From: Viscum album
Lineage: Eukaryota > Streptophyta > Magnoliopsida > Santalales > Viscaceae
Assembly (NCBI GenBank): GCA_963277665.1
Contig: OY728128.1
Location: 1,871,172,988 to 1,871,236,987, forward strand
Length of the DNA: 64,000 nt
Direction: 5' to 3'
Within the stretch, counting starts at the first letter, position 1. Every line of letters begins with the position of its first letter. Below, piece after piece: positions 34,518-46,148 of this stretch. The notes beneath the pieces were generated by a model. That model did no database searches and was not told the origin of the DNA. It was given only the letters and a program-made list of their open reading frames with translations. The position numbers and the translations under genes were made by a program.

Positions 34518-36315
34518 CACTAGAAAAATGACAAATAGCCAAACATTTATAACCATAGTATAAATGGTTCGTTGCTATAGATTAGATATATCCATGAGCA
34601 GTTTGTTCCCCATGGGAATAGGCTTCTTCATTTTTTATCCTTTGTTGAGACTCTCTTCTCCACTCACCCACTCCCCCAATCTCTCCCTCAAAACCCTTAT
34701 CCTTCGATCATCTCCCTGCTGATTTCCCCCTCTTCCGATCCTCGCTAGATTCTCCTTCACCCTCACTGGCTTCTCCATTCACAGCTCCTCCATTCACAAC
34801 ATCTCCATTCGTGGTTCTTCCACCCCTCATGCGTTCCTCTCTTCCCACATACCCTTCTTTGGGTGTACCTCCTCTATCTGGTGCATCAACCGATACTTCC
34901 CCTCTCCGAGATTGATCTCCTTATCCTCCACCCGACCGAACTTCCCTTCCCTGCCTCATACTCTTGTGAGGGACTCGATCGGCTCCATGATATCAAGACA
35001 TTGGCTCATGAAAACGAACCCTACATGCTCCCTCTCTCCCGGATCTCGTGACATCGACTCAGGTGAAGGAACCCTACCCTCTCCAAATATGTCAAAGGAA
35101 CCCTACCTGCTCCTTTCTCTTCCAGATGAACCCTTCTAACCAAGGGAATGAACCTTCCATCTCCCTCCTATCGTGATTCACCCCTTTCTACAGGTAATCA
35201 CAATTCATACATCTCGTTGAATGATATGAATCCTCATTTTCCATTCATTTATTTCTGACCAAATTAAACAAATGTTGAGGTATTCATTGTAAATTGTATG
35301 TCTTTCAGGTTGTAATTTTTACTTTCATGATGATTGATATCTAATATCATGTTTTATTGTTTCGACTGGCCTGTTTCCAAGAGTGCTTTTGATTTTATTT
35401 TCATTAGGGATATTTTCATAGAGAATCCACTTGTGTTGTTTCCATTGTAAAATATATAATTATTTGTTCTTGTAATTATTTTTTTTTCAATTATTGAGAT
35501 CAAATAGATATCGTATAGAACCCAATTTTTATGATAATTCATGATGAAGGGAAACTTCTGATCCATTGAGAGTAAGAGATTCCATGGTTAGTATTAAATT
35601 TTTCATTTCTTAGATTGGTGAAGGGATTTTTTTCTTAGAGAATAGAGTGTAAAAGAAGTGGTTTTTGATACATAACAATGGGTTTTCAGTCAAGGAACAT
35701 CTTGGGGATAGAATTGAGATACCTTGGCTTAGGTTACAAAGCACATGACAAATAGTTCTAAAAGTTAAGGGTTTCATAGTTGTATTTTTTTTTAATTAAT
35801 ATGCTTTAGGTATATTTGAGTTTTTACTCAATACATTATTTTTTTTATATCACTGTATTTATAATTTCTATTGTTGAAATTATATTTGATGAACTATTTT
35901 AATAGTTTTATTCACCATATATTTATATTGTAATCTATTGTTCTGTGATTTGATTAGAATATTATATCATCAGGTCAACATAAACAAGATTAGGATGACT
36001 GTTTTTTTTTGTTTTTATTTCACAATTCTCACCCTATTATAGTTTCATATCATATTACATCTAAAACCAATAAAATATAATTTTTTTTAAACTAAATTGT
36101 CAATTTATTTTTCTATCTAAGTGATTAAACAAGGAAATGGAACATTGTCCAAGAAGAATAGAAAGGATTTCATTCTAATCTCATTCTCACTCAATCATTG
36201 AAGAGGAAACTGTTGAACCACAGTGTAAAATTATCTAATGAATAAAAAAGTGTCTAATTATGAAATCTGGAAAAAATTGGCAATATTGACAGGTAGACTT
36301 TCTTGAGTTCTAGTG
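34518..36315 (+). mobile_element. Possible non-autonomous CACTA-like element with gene-like cargo
   Basis: 34518 begins CACTAGAAAAATGAC, and TTCTAGTG ends at 36315, giving inverted ends CACTAGAA. An inverted pair ACCAT...ATGGT lies just inside the left end (34552-34570). It starts exactly where element D's RT sequence breaks off. Against this, the flanking triplets (CAG left, TGT right) do not match, and D does not continue on the right side. The left end is fairly convincing; the right end is a guess. Confidence 0.4.
34620..35310 (+). other. Gene-like, CT-rich segment with a candidate intron
   Basis: Pyrimidine-rich sequence (CTCTTCTCCACTCACCCACT and similar) as in plant 5'-UTRs and N-terminal exons. 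A plausible intron runs from CAG|GTAATC at 35194 to TTTCAG at 35308. A 62-codon frame (34863-35051) has no recognised domain. It may be a captured host gene fragment; coding function is not supported. Confidence 0.35.
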
Positions 36316-36900
36316 TGTTATCTAATGATTCCTTATTATCCCTCATTGTTTTAATGTTCACCACTTTAAAATGTTTTACTCAAGCTCATAGTCTCGTAAA
36401 CCATCTTAACACTACACATCCTCAACATCCACTCCATGGAATTCTTAACTGGGCACTCTTACTATCATGTGACGAGAACTCATCCCTACTAACTAGATAA
36501 AAAAACCATTTTCTGCTGGCTGAGGCATTGTGTCTGGTATACCTGGATAAAATTTTTCCTTAATTCACAATTCTTTTACTTCTACAAAAAAATCCAGAAA
36601 CTTCTCCTACTATCAATGATCAAAATTCCACATATCATTAAATAATAAACATTTCAGATTCTTTTAGCTATAGAAAACTTCATTAAGCACATAACCAAGT
36701 CCAAAATAATTCATCCAACTAGATCTCAATTGTGACTTACCTTGCCCGAAACAATCTCCAAGGAACTCAAGAAATCTCCATAAACAATAAACATCTTCAC
36801 TCACTACCTCAATATCAACAACATTGCTTCCAAATAAATTTTCTGAATTTTATAGCTAATTGAGCCAGCACATTTTCTGAGTTACATGAGTCTGAATTTA
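35311..36900. other. AT-rich region with no assignable gene
   Basis: Poly-T runs and short frames only. No retrotransposon motif recognised between the CACTA-like segment and the copia gag. Confidence 0.4.
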
Positions 36901-36909
36901 TTTCTTCTT

Positions 36910-37610
36910 GTTTCAGTTTTCTATTATGCATTTGGTATAAAATTTTTAAATCAGTGTCTTCCTTTTTACTGGGACTTTTTGATCTGAAACTTCATCTTCC
37001 ATTTCAGCCTCATACATCATTAACATTCCAATCAGTTCTCTCATTGTCATAATCTTAGTAGGTACATATTAGAATATTGTAGCAGAAGTTATATTCCACT
37101 TCGAAGGTAGAAATCTTAGAACATTCAAATATTTATCATGTTTCCCAATATGATCACCTAAAGATGTTATATTATTAACAATTTCTGTTAGCCTTTCATT
37201 CATTTGTGTGATTCTCTCTCTATCATACATTTTGAAAGTATCAAACTTTAATTTCATTATAGCATATCTCATTTTTCTAACATTTTCAGTACCTTCATAG
37301 GCTATTGTAATTGTCTTCCACATTTCATAGGCTGTTGAGAATTTCAATGCATGGTTGAATTCATCTAGTATAAGACCACATATAATGTCATTCATTTCTT
37401 TCGAATTCACATAATACTTAGACTCTTTAATAGTATACCATGTTTCAGGTTTTTTAGGAATTGGTTAAGGAGTAAAAATCTTTGAGTATACTCTAAATCC
37501 AAGATTTTTTAAGTAGATTATAAATCATGAATTCCAGCATCTATAATTATCACCATTGAAATATGGAGCATGAACCATTGACATTACTTCATTGAGATTC
37601 TTCATTGCCA
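36910..37610 (-). pseudogene. Ty1/copia gag remnant (UBN2 type)
   Basis: Minus strand: MKNLNEVMSMVHAPYFNGDN then Y-x-C-W (the usual F-x-G-x-N-Y-x-x-W start of copia gag), two stops, then SKEMNDIICGLILDEFNHA, AYEMWKTITIAYEGTENVRK, MKLKFDTFKMYDRERITQM, RLTEIVNNITSLGD, LNVLRFLPSKWN, and MRELIGMLMMYEAEMEDE. The order and spacing fit the UBN2 family (gag of copia elements). It directly follows the copia LTR and primer site. No protease, integrase or RT of this element is visible: the element is cut. Confidence 0.85.
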
Positions 37611-37671
37611 CCACTAATATAAATCTTATTCCTTTATCTTGATATAGCTCAGTTAAAAATCTCAACCTCTG

Positions 37672-37685
37672 ATACAAAATGTTAG
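37672..37685 (-). other. Primer-binding site of the copia element
   Basis: Minus strand TTTTGTATCAGAGG right after the LTR end TCTAACA; close to the methionine-tRNA primer sequence. Confidence 0.65.
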
Positions 37686-39352
37686 ATTGGAAAGACTACA
37701 GTGATAACACAAGAGGGGTTGAATTGTGTTGTTTTAAAAAAATTACAATTCTGTTGATTCATATCAATAGTACATAAAGCTGGAAACATTTCTTTTTAAG
37801 AATATATATGAAAAATATATTAATAGAGAACAGGGAACATCAATTTATAGTGGTTCACGACACAAATATCCCCTAGTTTACTTCACCAATCACCCTCTTT
37901 ACAGGCTTGGGGAATTTCACTAGTAAGGTCCTCGTATCATAAGACTGATTCACAACTGAGTGTCGATGATTTTTACCCTTACAAAAAAAGGCTTACAAAA
38001 TAGAGCCCTCTTTTTCTTTTACAAGGAACTGATAAAACAATATCTTAGTGCGTGAAGATGACACTCCACCACGACTGAATATGAGTAGTCCAAACTCAAA
38101 ATATATAAGATGTAGATTTAATGAGAAACTGTTGTAGCTCACAGTTGCAGCAGCACACAACTGATAAAAGATGAATCTTATCTTTAGAAGAGTAATAATA
38201 TTGAAAAATATATGAAGATATCAGTATCCACAAGTGATCATTGATTTTTAAGAACAGCAACAAAAAAAGCATCAGGATTCTATATTTGAACATGTATATA
38301 TCCGAAATGTAGTCCTTGTATCTAAGATTCTTGATCACAGTAGTAGTGAAATAATTTTTACAAGAAATATTGAAGAATATGAATTATCAATTCATCCAAG
38401 AAATATCTAGATCATTATCTCTAAATATCCAACACAGATAGATAGACATAACAATGTATCTCATATGAATATTTCATATATGCTAAAGATTCCTGATAAA
38501 TCGATTGAATTCAAATTCAAAGAATGAAACTCAGAGTATTCGTAACTTCCCTTAATAATAGGAGAGAAAATCTATACTGTAAATGGTTATTTAAATCATT
38601 TAAAAAGATCTTTGAATCAATCAAAAACTATCTTTAAATAACCTTGACATTTTTTAAAGACTATTGCAAAATGATCTAATAAATACGAAGATTCAAATTT
38701 TTGACATTGAAAATCCAAACGTATGGTTCCTCCAAAAAAATAACAAATATAGGGTTTAATCTTCATAACATTTGGTTGATGATCCATACGTTTCTCCATG
38801 TCATTATAGATCTATGAACATAAGATTGATTATCCATTCGTTCATTTTTTCAAATGTAAGGTTCACAACATAAGGTTAATCACAAAAGAAATGTTGATGA
38901 TCCATACATTTTTAAAGTTCCATACTTACGTAGGATTCTTTAACTATACTTTTTCTTTCTAGAAAACATGAGGTTCTTATCCAAACATAATATTCTTTAA
39001 CCATATGTTTCATCAAACATAAGTCTGATTAACTATACCCACTGATCCTTCAATATTAACATATGGTTTGTTCCATATGTAACTTTCTTTGATATATTGA
39101 GTGAATAGAATTTTCAGTAAATGACAAATGGTAAATAGTGTTTCTGGAATACGCTTAAGAGAATTCTGAAAAATTTAATGATTATTTCTCGCAAATAAAT
39201 ATTTGAATACTATTTCAACATAAGAATTATAAAGAATATAAATTTCCTAAAATAAACTCAAAATAAATTTTTTTTTAAAAAAACAAGGGTATTTGTGAGC
39301 ATCAAAATTATTAATATTTATAGAGTATTGTTGAGACAATACATGCCCAACA
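37686..39352 (-). repeat. 5' LTR of a Ty1/copia element (1667 bp)
   Basis: Minus strand starts TGTTGGGCATGTATTGTC at 39352 and ends ...TCTAACA at 37686, followed by the primer site and gag. TG...CA ends are canonical. It interrupts the LTR of gypsy element C. Lineage could be SIRE/Maximus but pol is absent, so this is not settled. Confidence 0.8.
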
Positions 39353-40649
39353 AAATATTCCAACATTCATTGGCATATAGATGGATAACCACAAGGAGTT
39401 TCACATCCCTACGAAGAAACACAAAGAGTGTCACATCAAATCACAAGTGTTTATAAATAGTGAATGAAACACACAAAAGCATCAATCCCAAAAACAATTC
39501 TCAATTCATAAGAAAGCCAAAACACCACAACCCAACCACGTCTAAGTACAACCCCAAAGTGATAAAATAATTTTTAGAAGATTAATTGACATTTTATCAA
39601 ACACCTTGTGTGCATATACATATATTAAAAACTAAAAAAAACTTTGAAATTCCATTTTAATCAAGTTTAAAACGTGAAAATGCTATAAAAATTATACCAA
39701 CGCACCACAATCATGAATCAGACATTTAAAAATTAATTAAGGAAGGTCATGCATCAAATATCATTCCTTATAAAGTAAATGGAAGGAAACACCTACCTCA
39801 ATGACATGCGGATGCAATGAAACTCTAGGATAAGTACAAACTAAGGATAAGAAATAAACCTCACACCCTAACAACAAACAAGTCAGCCCATATTATCCAA
39901 CCCTCTACCTAGGGTTCATCCAAGAGGGAACTACACCATGAAAAAACAAGAAACCAAGAGAGTGAGAGTATAAGAGGAGAAATGAAAACAAAAACCAAGA
40001 GAAACTTACCTAGGAACAATGTGGGAGCTTAAATAAAGTAAGGAGAGAAAATTAAGAGTATATTTGGGAACTCTTTTGTGTTACTAGGTCATTTTGGGGA
40101 GGAGAAACCCAAAATGGGATTAAAACATAAGAATGGGAAAGATGTAAATTAATGGTTTTAAAAATCCGGGTTGGTCACATAGTATGGTCGCATGGTTTAC
40201 CAAACTGTGCACCAACTGTGCAAATCCTACTATAAGGAAGGTGCACCCTCATGGGATGGTCTCATGAATTCATAAACCATGTTCCAATCAAGAAATTTGT
40301 TTTGCATCACCAATAGTAGAGCATATTTCACGCTTTTCCTAGGCACCAACAATAGGACACACGGTTACTTTTTTTCCTTGAACAGTTTTGAAAAAACCAT
40401 GTGTTGGATGTGAAAAATAAAATGAATAGGAAAAAACTCCTATATTCACTAGATATATGGTTTCTCCTGAAACTATGCACACTAACCGTATGTATAGTAA
40501 AAAACTACCTAAAACCTCCAAAACTCAAAGATTCTCACTAGGAACTCAAACTGAACCTCAACTGAAATGACTATACATCAAGAAAAAAATAAAAATGAAT
40601 AAAATAAAATAAAATCAGTTTTGGGTTGGGTTTGGGTTGGGGTGTGATA
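39353..40649 (-). repeat. 3' LTR fragment of gypsy element C, minus strand
   Basis: Minus strand start TATCACACCCCAACCC at 40649 directly follows GGTGGGGAGAAT (purine tract, 40662-40651). It ends where the copia LTR begins. Similar to 50075-51408 (shared GATGGATAACCAC, CAAAGAGTGTCACATCA and TTCACACCCTAACA-type landmarks). Confidence 0.65.
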
Positions 40650-40869
40650 ATTCTCCCCACCATAAATACATTTCCCCTATAAAGTGACTCATCCAAATGA
40701 GGAACAAAACTCAAACACAGAACTAAATGAAACATAATAAAACTAAGATCCTTAATGTGACCATTCAACTCCACAATCCACACCTGATAAGATTTAGAGG
40801 AAACCACAAGAAGAAAAACTGCAGGGAAGGAAAAAAATGGGAGGTCCACCATGTCGCAATAACCCGCAC
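40650..40869 (-). other. Internal 3' end of gypsy element C
   Basis: Short stretch right of the purine tract, presumably the untranslated end after pol on the minus strand. It joins abruptly to the truncated 5' LTR of element B at about 40870. Confidence 0.45.
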
Positions 40870-41497
40870 CTGTGTTTCCTCATTGTTGATATGGGTATAC
40901 TTGATAACTTAGGTATATGTATGGGCATATACCTAAGTAGGGTTATAAATTGTTTCCATGATTTCTAGTTTATCTTTTGTGACTTTTTTGGGACCTTGAG
41001 GGTATCAGGGTCCCTACTAAGTATCTTCATACTCACCCTTTCACGGGCTATGCCCACACCATGTTATGTTTGGTGCAGACAATGGACAACGCTGACTGAG
41101 GACGAGAGTACCAGGACTAGAGGTAGCTCAGAGGTGGACATTAGACGAGTTGTATTGCAGAGATGTCCATTCAAGAGATGTACCTACCCTTCAGGTAGTA
41201 TCCTTGGAATGTGTTCATGGGAGTTATTTCTGTTTACTTGTAACTTTCAGTTTTCTTGTACTTTCCAGTTGGGCTTGTATTTTGGCCCCTTTTTACTTAT
41301 ATTCAACACTCTTTTTCTATACAGTTTACTTGTTTTTATATCTTGATATGTGCTTGGTTGAGTTTGTTTACAGGATACAAAGGCAATGCCTTCCCAGTTT
41401 TAGGGGATACACCTTTTGGTGCTAGTTTCAAGCCCTTGTCCTATGAAAGGTGGGCTTGGGGTAGTCACGGCACGGGCCATGGGGGACGGGTCATGAA
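40870..41497 (+). repeat. 5' LTR of element B, truncated
   Basis: Matches the last 630 bp of the A LTR (from TGTGTTTCCTC, 12524) including the stem-loop TAAGTAT-CTTC-ATACTCA at 41018-41035. Ends GGGTCATGAA, then the primer site. Confidence 0.85.
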
Positions 41498-41500
41498 AAA

Positions 41501-41516
41501 TTGGTATCATAGGAGT
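41501..41516 (+). other. Primer-binding site of element B
   Basis: TTGGTATCATAGGAGT; matches the methionine-tRNA primer sequence TGGTATCAGAG except one base. Confidence 0.75.
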
Positions 41517-41842
41517 CTTTTCTATCATAGAGCGTATGTCTCTTATATTTTTAACATCAATAAAGAGAAGTATAGTGAGTGTGGTTATCAGTTTATGGAA
41601 TCCAGTGTTGGTGCGGTGGCCGACGTATCCATACACCAGGACCCTGACTTCTAATTTCTGACTCAGTGCAAAAAAACACTGATTGCGTGTGTATTTTTCA
41701 AGAGTTTTCTTGGTGTTCTCTTTTATTTAGCTCACTAGGTATAACTTATTGACTGTGGTGCACCTGTTTCTTTTCATGATTCCTCCATGTAGATAGCCAG
41801 ATAGGGTACCAGGTATAGTATTCTCTGATATCCCACTGAGGG

Positions 41843-42700
41843 ATGAGGCCTCGATGCAGGGACCTCTTTTATAGAGGCACCAATGAAGGCACTAGTGGTA
41901 CCATTACCCATTGGCCACTGCTGCCACCACCCTTAGCAGCAGAGGGTACACGCTGCACGAGCACGTTTCATGAGTTCTAGCACCATAGGCCACCCAGGTT
42001 CAGGGGAGAGATGGACCCACAGACATCTGAGGATTGGCTGGTGGTTGTGGTGAGATTCTTTCGACTGGTATGGACACCTAATGATCTCATGTTGTTCCTT
42101 GCCGCTAGTCTTCTACATGCAGCAGTAGGAAGATGGTGGAGTTTGATACTCTAGGTTCACGATGAGGTTTCGCTTCTCTGGGTAGACTTCGAGAGCCTAT
42201 TTCAGGAAGAGTTTGTCTCAGTGACTCTTTGCGCAGTGCGCATACAGGAGCTTCTTCATCTGTAGCAGGGCATCATGACTATGGCGCATTACCCGGTGAG
42301 TTCCACTGACCTCTCATGCTACTCCACTGATATGGTGTGGGACCCATTCTTCACAGCTCAGACCTTTGATAAGGGACTCAGGCGGGAGATCAGGGCTTCA
42401 ATAATTTCTCTCGGCATCCCGACACCGGTGGCAGTGTTAGAGCAATCCCTCTTAGTGGAGAGTTTTCTTGCTGAGAATTCACCAGCAGCGAGACCCACCA
42501 CTAGTCGTCACATAGCATAGTCTTCTATAGTTGGCAGCAGATAGATGTCCCAGAGGTCCAAGAGGACCATACATATAGGTAGAAGACCGCATGAATCAGG
42601 ATTTTTTGTGTGGGGTACCGGAGATAGATCCATTCGTGTGAGGAATAGGCAGTGTTTCACATACAGCGGGTAGGGTCACATGGCTCGTAACTATCCAAAC
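41843..42700 (+). pseudogene. Element B gag remnant
   Basis: From ATG 41843 one frame runs to 42520 with three internal TAG stops. A Retrotrans_gag core is clear: FRGEMDPQTSEDWLVVVV, RLVWTPNDLMLFLAASLLHA, GRWWSL, TFDKGLRREIRASIISLGI. A degraded zinc knuckle follows at about 42652 (CFTYSG*GHMARNYP: both later Cys lost). The protein would form the particle shell and bind the RNA. Frame is shared with the protease downstream. Confidence 0.85.
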
Positions 42701-42959
42701 CGTCGTATGGATGATCATTTGATGGTAGAAGGACTACCTATATAGAGATAGAGGTTTGAATGAGTAGGTCTGCAGGGATCAGGCGGACGTGACAGAGGGT
42801 CTGGCTGTGTAGCTGGCGGTGGGCGACGATTCGAGATGTTACCTTCACTACCACCAGGTGGTCCACCCCGACCACAGGGAGCAGGTGGGTAGGGGAGAGA
42901 TCAGCTCCAGGTAGTCGAGGCCTATGACCATGGAGCTCTGGAGATTATACAAGGTATGA

Positions 42960-45900
42960 TCTAAGTCTACACCACCTTAGTTTCAGTACATATAGACACA
43001 GGTTGTAGTCATTCTTTTATTGCCACTACCCGCATTCCGAGCTCAGAGATTCCGATGGAGGCGTTAGCTCGATCCTTATGGCTAGATACTCCTACGGGAT
43101 CGGATTTGAAAATAACTCACACTTTCTAGAAGTGTGAGCTTACTCTAGGAGGAGAGATCTTCTATTGGGATCTCCTGGTAGCAACGTCAAGGCCTTACGA
43201 CGTCATCTTGTTTATGGACTAGTTATCTACAGTCCATGCTCAGATTGAATGTATTAGGCACAAAGTGCAATGTGGCCACATGGATGGGACCAGGTTTACT
43301 ATCATCAACGAGAAAAAAGCCTTTACAGCACATGATGGACTTACTTGGAAGAGAGTGCAACCGGTCACTCATCAGTTTTCTAGCCTTACCCTCGAATCGA
43401 TTAGGGTGGAGTGTCTGAGCTATCCTATAGTGGTGGACCAATACGTGGATGTCATTCAGGATGATGTCATGGGTCTACCTCCCCATAGAGAGGTAGACTT
43501 CTACATTGACTTGTACACCGGGATGGCACCGATATATACACCAGCGTATTAGATGGTCCCTACGGAGCTTCATGAGCTGCGGGTACAGCTGGAGAACTTA
43601 TTGGGAAAGAAATTCATTAGGACCAGTTTCTCACCTTGGTCTGCCCCAATTTTGTTTGCCAAGAAGGAGATGGGATCTTGAGACTTTGTGCTAACTATCA
43701 GATCCTGAACCAGGTGACCATGAAGAACAGGTACCCACTTCTGAGGATTTACGACCTCATTGATCAGATGAAGGGAGTACGGTGGTTCTCGAAGATAGAC
43801 CTCAGGTCAGGCTATCACCAACTCAGAGTACGAGACGAGGATGTGCAGAAGACGACTTTCAGATGTCGGTACGGCCATTATGAGTTCTTGTTTGTGCCAT
43901 TTGGCATGACGAATTCCCCATTAGTTTTCATGGGACTCATGAATAGGATCTTTCAGCCATACCTTGATCGCTTTATAGTAGTCTTCATTGATGACATTTT
44001 GATCATCTTGACTACTGAGGAAGAGCATGTCTATCATTTTTAGATATTTCTGGACACACTCTGAGAGCACCATCTTTGTGGTAAACTCTCGAAGTTCCAA
44101 TTCTGGATCTGAGAAGTTCACTTTCTGTGACATGTCATCTCAGAGGCTGGAGTTGCGGTGGATCCAGTGAATATTGAGGCAGTACTTGCTTGGAAGCCAC
44201 CCAGGAGTGTGAAGGAGGTATGGAGTTTCCTAGGTTTAGCCTGATACTACTGGAGGTTTGTTCAATATTTCCCCAAAGTTTTTGAACCTTTATCAGCATT
44301 GAAGAGGAAGGGGAAACCCTTCATGTGGTCGGAGAGACGCCCGCAAAGTTTTCAGGAGCTGAGGTAGCGGCTGACTAGTGCCCCCATCTTGAGGCTTCTA
44401 GATGAGGGTGTAGGGTATATAGTCTAATGTGATGAATCAAGGACTGGGATCAGATGTTTCATGATGTTGGAGCGAGCAGTGATCGCATATGGTTCTCGAC
44501 AACTCATACAACATGAACCAAACTACGCTACCCATGACCTGGAGTTAGTAGCACTGGTATTCGCCGTAAAGATGTGGTGACATTACTTGTAGAATATGCA
44601 CTCAGCAAGAGATCTGGTATACGGCTTCTAGGAGAGACGATGGAGATGCTGGTTGCTTTGTTGTTATCCTTTGAGGATCGATGTGGAGTATATTTTCTTC
44701 TGTCTCTTACAATCACTCCCCCAATTCTTCAGCTAGTCAGGGAGGCACAGCGTGGGGATACTGACTACGAGGCTTGACATGCTCAAATATCCACAGGATA
44801 GAAACCTGATAGATTTTATAAAGATGGGGAGCACGTCATTCTCTTCAGAGAACATGCCATGGTGCCAATGTCTCTTAGAGAGGAAGTGTTGAGCTAGTTC
44901 CACACATTAACTCTAGAGGTACATCTAGGAGTGAAGAAGAAGTACCAGGACCTCCGACGACAGCACTGGTGGCCAGGAATGAAGAAATTTATAGCAGAGT
45001 TTGTCTCTCAGTGCCTAACTCTTCAACAAGTGAAGGCAGAGCATCAGGTACCAGCAAGCTTGGTTCAGCCTTTAGATGTCCTAGAGTGGAAGTGGGATGG
45101 GATATCCATGGAATTCGTGACAGGACTTCCACGTGCATCCAAGGTTCATGATTCTATCTGGGTGATCGTTGACTGACTCACCAAGTCATCCCACTTCCTA
45201 CTGATCAGAGAGAAGGGTTCAGTAGAGATCTTAGGAAACCTCTATGTGTAGGAGATTATGCGGCTACATGGAGTATAATCAACGATTTTCTCTGACCGTG
45301 ATACACATTTTACTTTCTGGCTTTGGAAGGGGTTGTAGGAGGCCTTCGGAACACAACTTCGTTTGAGCACTGCCTTCCATCCTCAGACGGATGGCCAGAC
45401 TGAGCAGACCATTCAAACCCTCAAGGACATGATGCGTTCTTGTGTCCTCGACTTCAGTCATAGCTGGGAGGATCACTTTCCATTGGTGGATTTTTCATAA
45501 AACAACAGTTATCACTCCACTGTTGGGATATCACCTTTTGAGGCGTTGTACGAGTGACCTTGTAGATCACCTTTGTGCTGGACTGACCCAGGGGTGTCCG
45601 CACTCGTGGGACCAGAGATGGTATGAGATACCACAGAGAAAGTTAAGATCATCCCGAAGCGGATAAAAACTACATAGAGTAGGAATAAGTCTTATGCCGA
45701 TAGAAGATGGAGACTTCTTGAGTTCTAGGATGGAAACGACGTCTTTCTACATGTCTCACCTCAACATGGTTTGTAGAGATTTGGCTGGGGCAGAAAGTTA
45801 TCTCTATGTCACATCGGACACTTCTAGGTCCTCAGCAGAGTTGGAAAGGTGGGTTACCACCTAGCACTTCCCCCTCAGTTGCATCGGCTGCACGACATCT

Positions 45901-46148
45901 TCCACGTATCCCAGCTGAGGAGATATGTGCACGACCCTTCTCACATCATTGACCACGGTGAGGTGGAAGTCAATGATGGGGCGACATTTTTGGAGGTTCC
46001 AGTAGAGATTGAGGATCGACAGGAGCGGGTCCTTCGTGGCCGGTCAATACCTATGGGGTGCGTTCGCTGGAAGCATGGGAACTTCCAATAGAGTACATGG
46101 GAGCGGGAGGCTCACATTTGTGCTTAGTACCCCAACTTGTTTTCCTAG
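42960..46148 (+). pseudogene. Element B pol remnant: protease, RT, RNase H, integrase, C-terminal domain
   Basis: Protease with active site D-T-G at 42995-43003 (VHIDTGCSHSFIA) and YDVILFMD. RT 43560-44100: [52 protein letters not shown], active site VVFIDDILI. RNase H 44290-44760. Integrase 44920-45560: [25 protein letters not shown] (first acidic position Glu instead of Asp), FSDRDTHF, HPQTDGQTEQTIQTLKDMM. C-terminal part 45800-46148: GYHLALPPQLHRLHDIFHVS, DPSHII, VLRGRSIPMG and a final TAG 46146-46148. Stops are mostly TAG or TGA; one frameshift lies between 43552 and 43640. Confidence 0.88.

Noticed and set aside
34515..36318. A clean 3-bp target duplication for the CACTA-like segment
   Set aside because: The triplets next to the proposed ends differ (CAG and TGT), so the element borders remain unproven.
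41256..41654. 132-codon frame across the B LTR end and primer site
   Set aside because: It crosses the LTR/primer-site boundary and the matching LTRs do not keep it; hydrophobic residues come from T-rich sequence.
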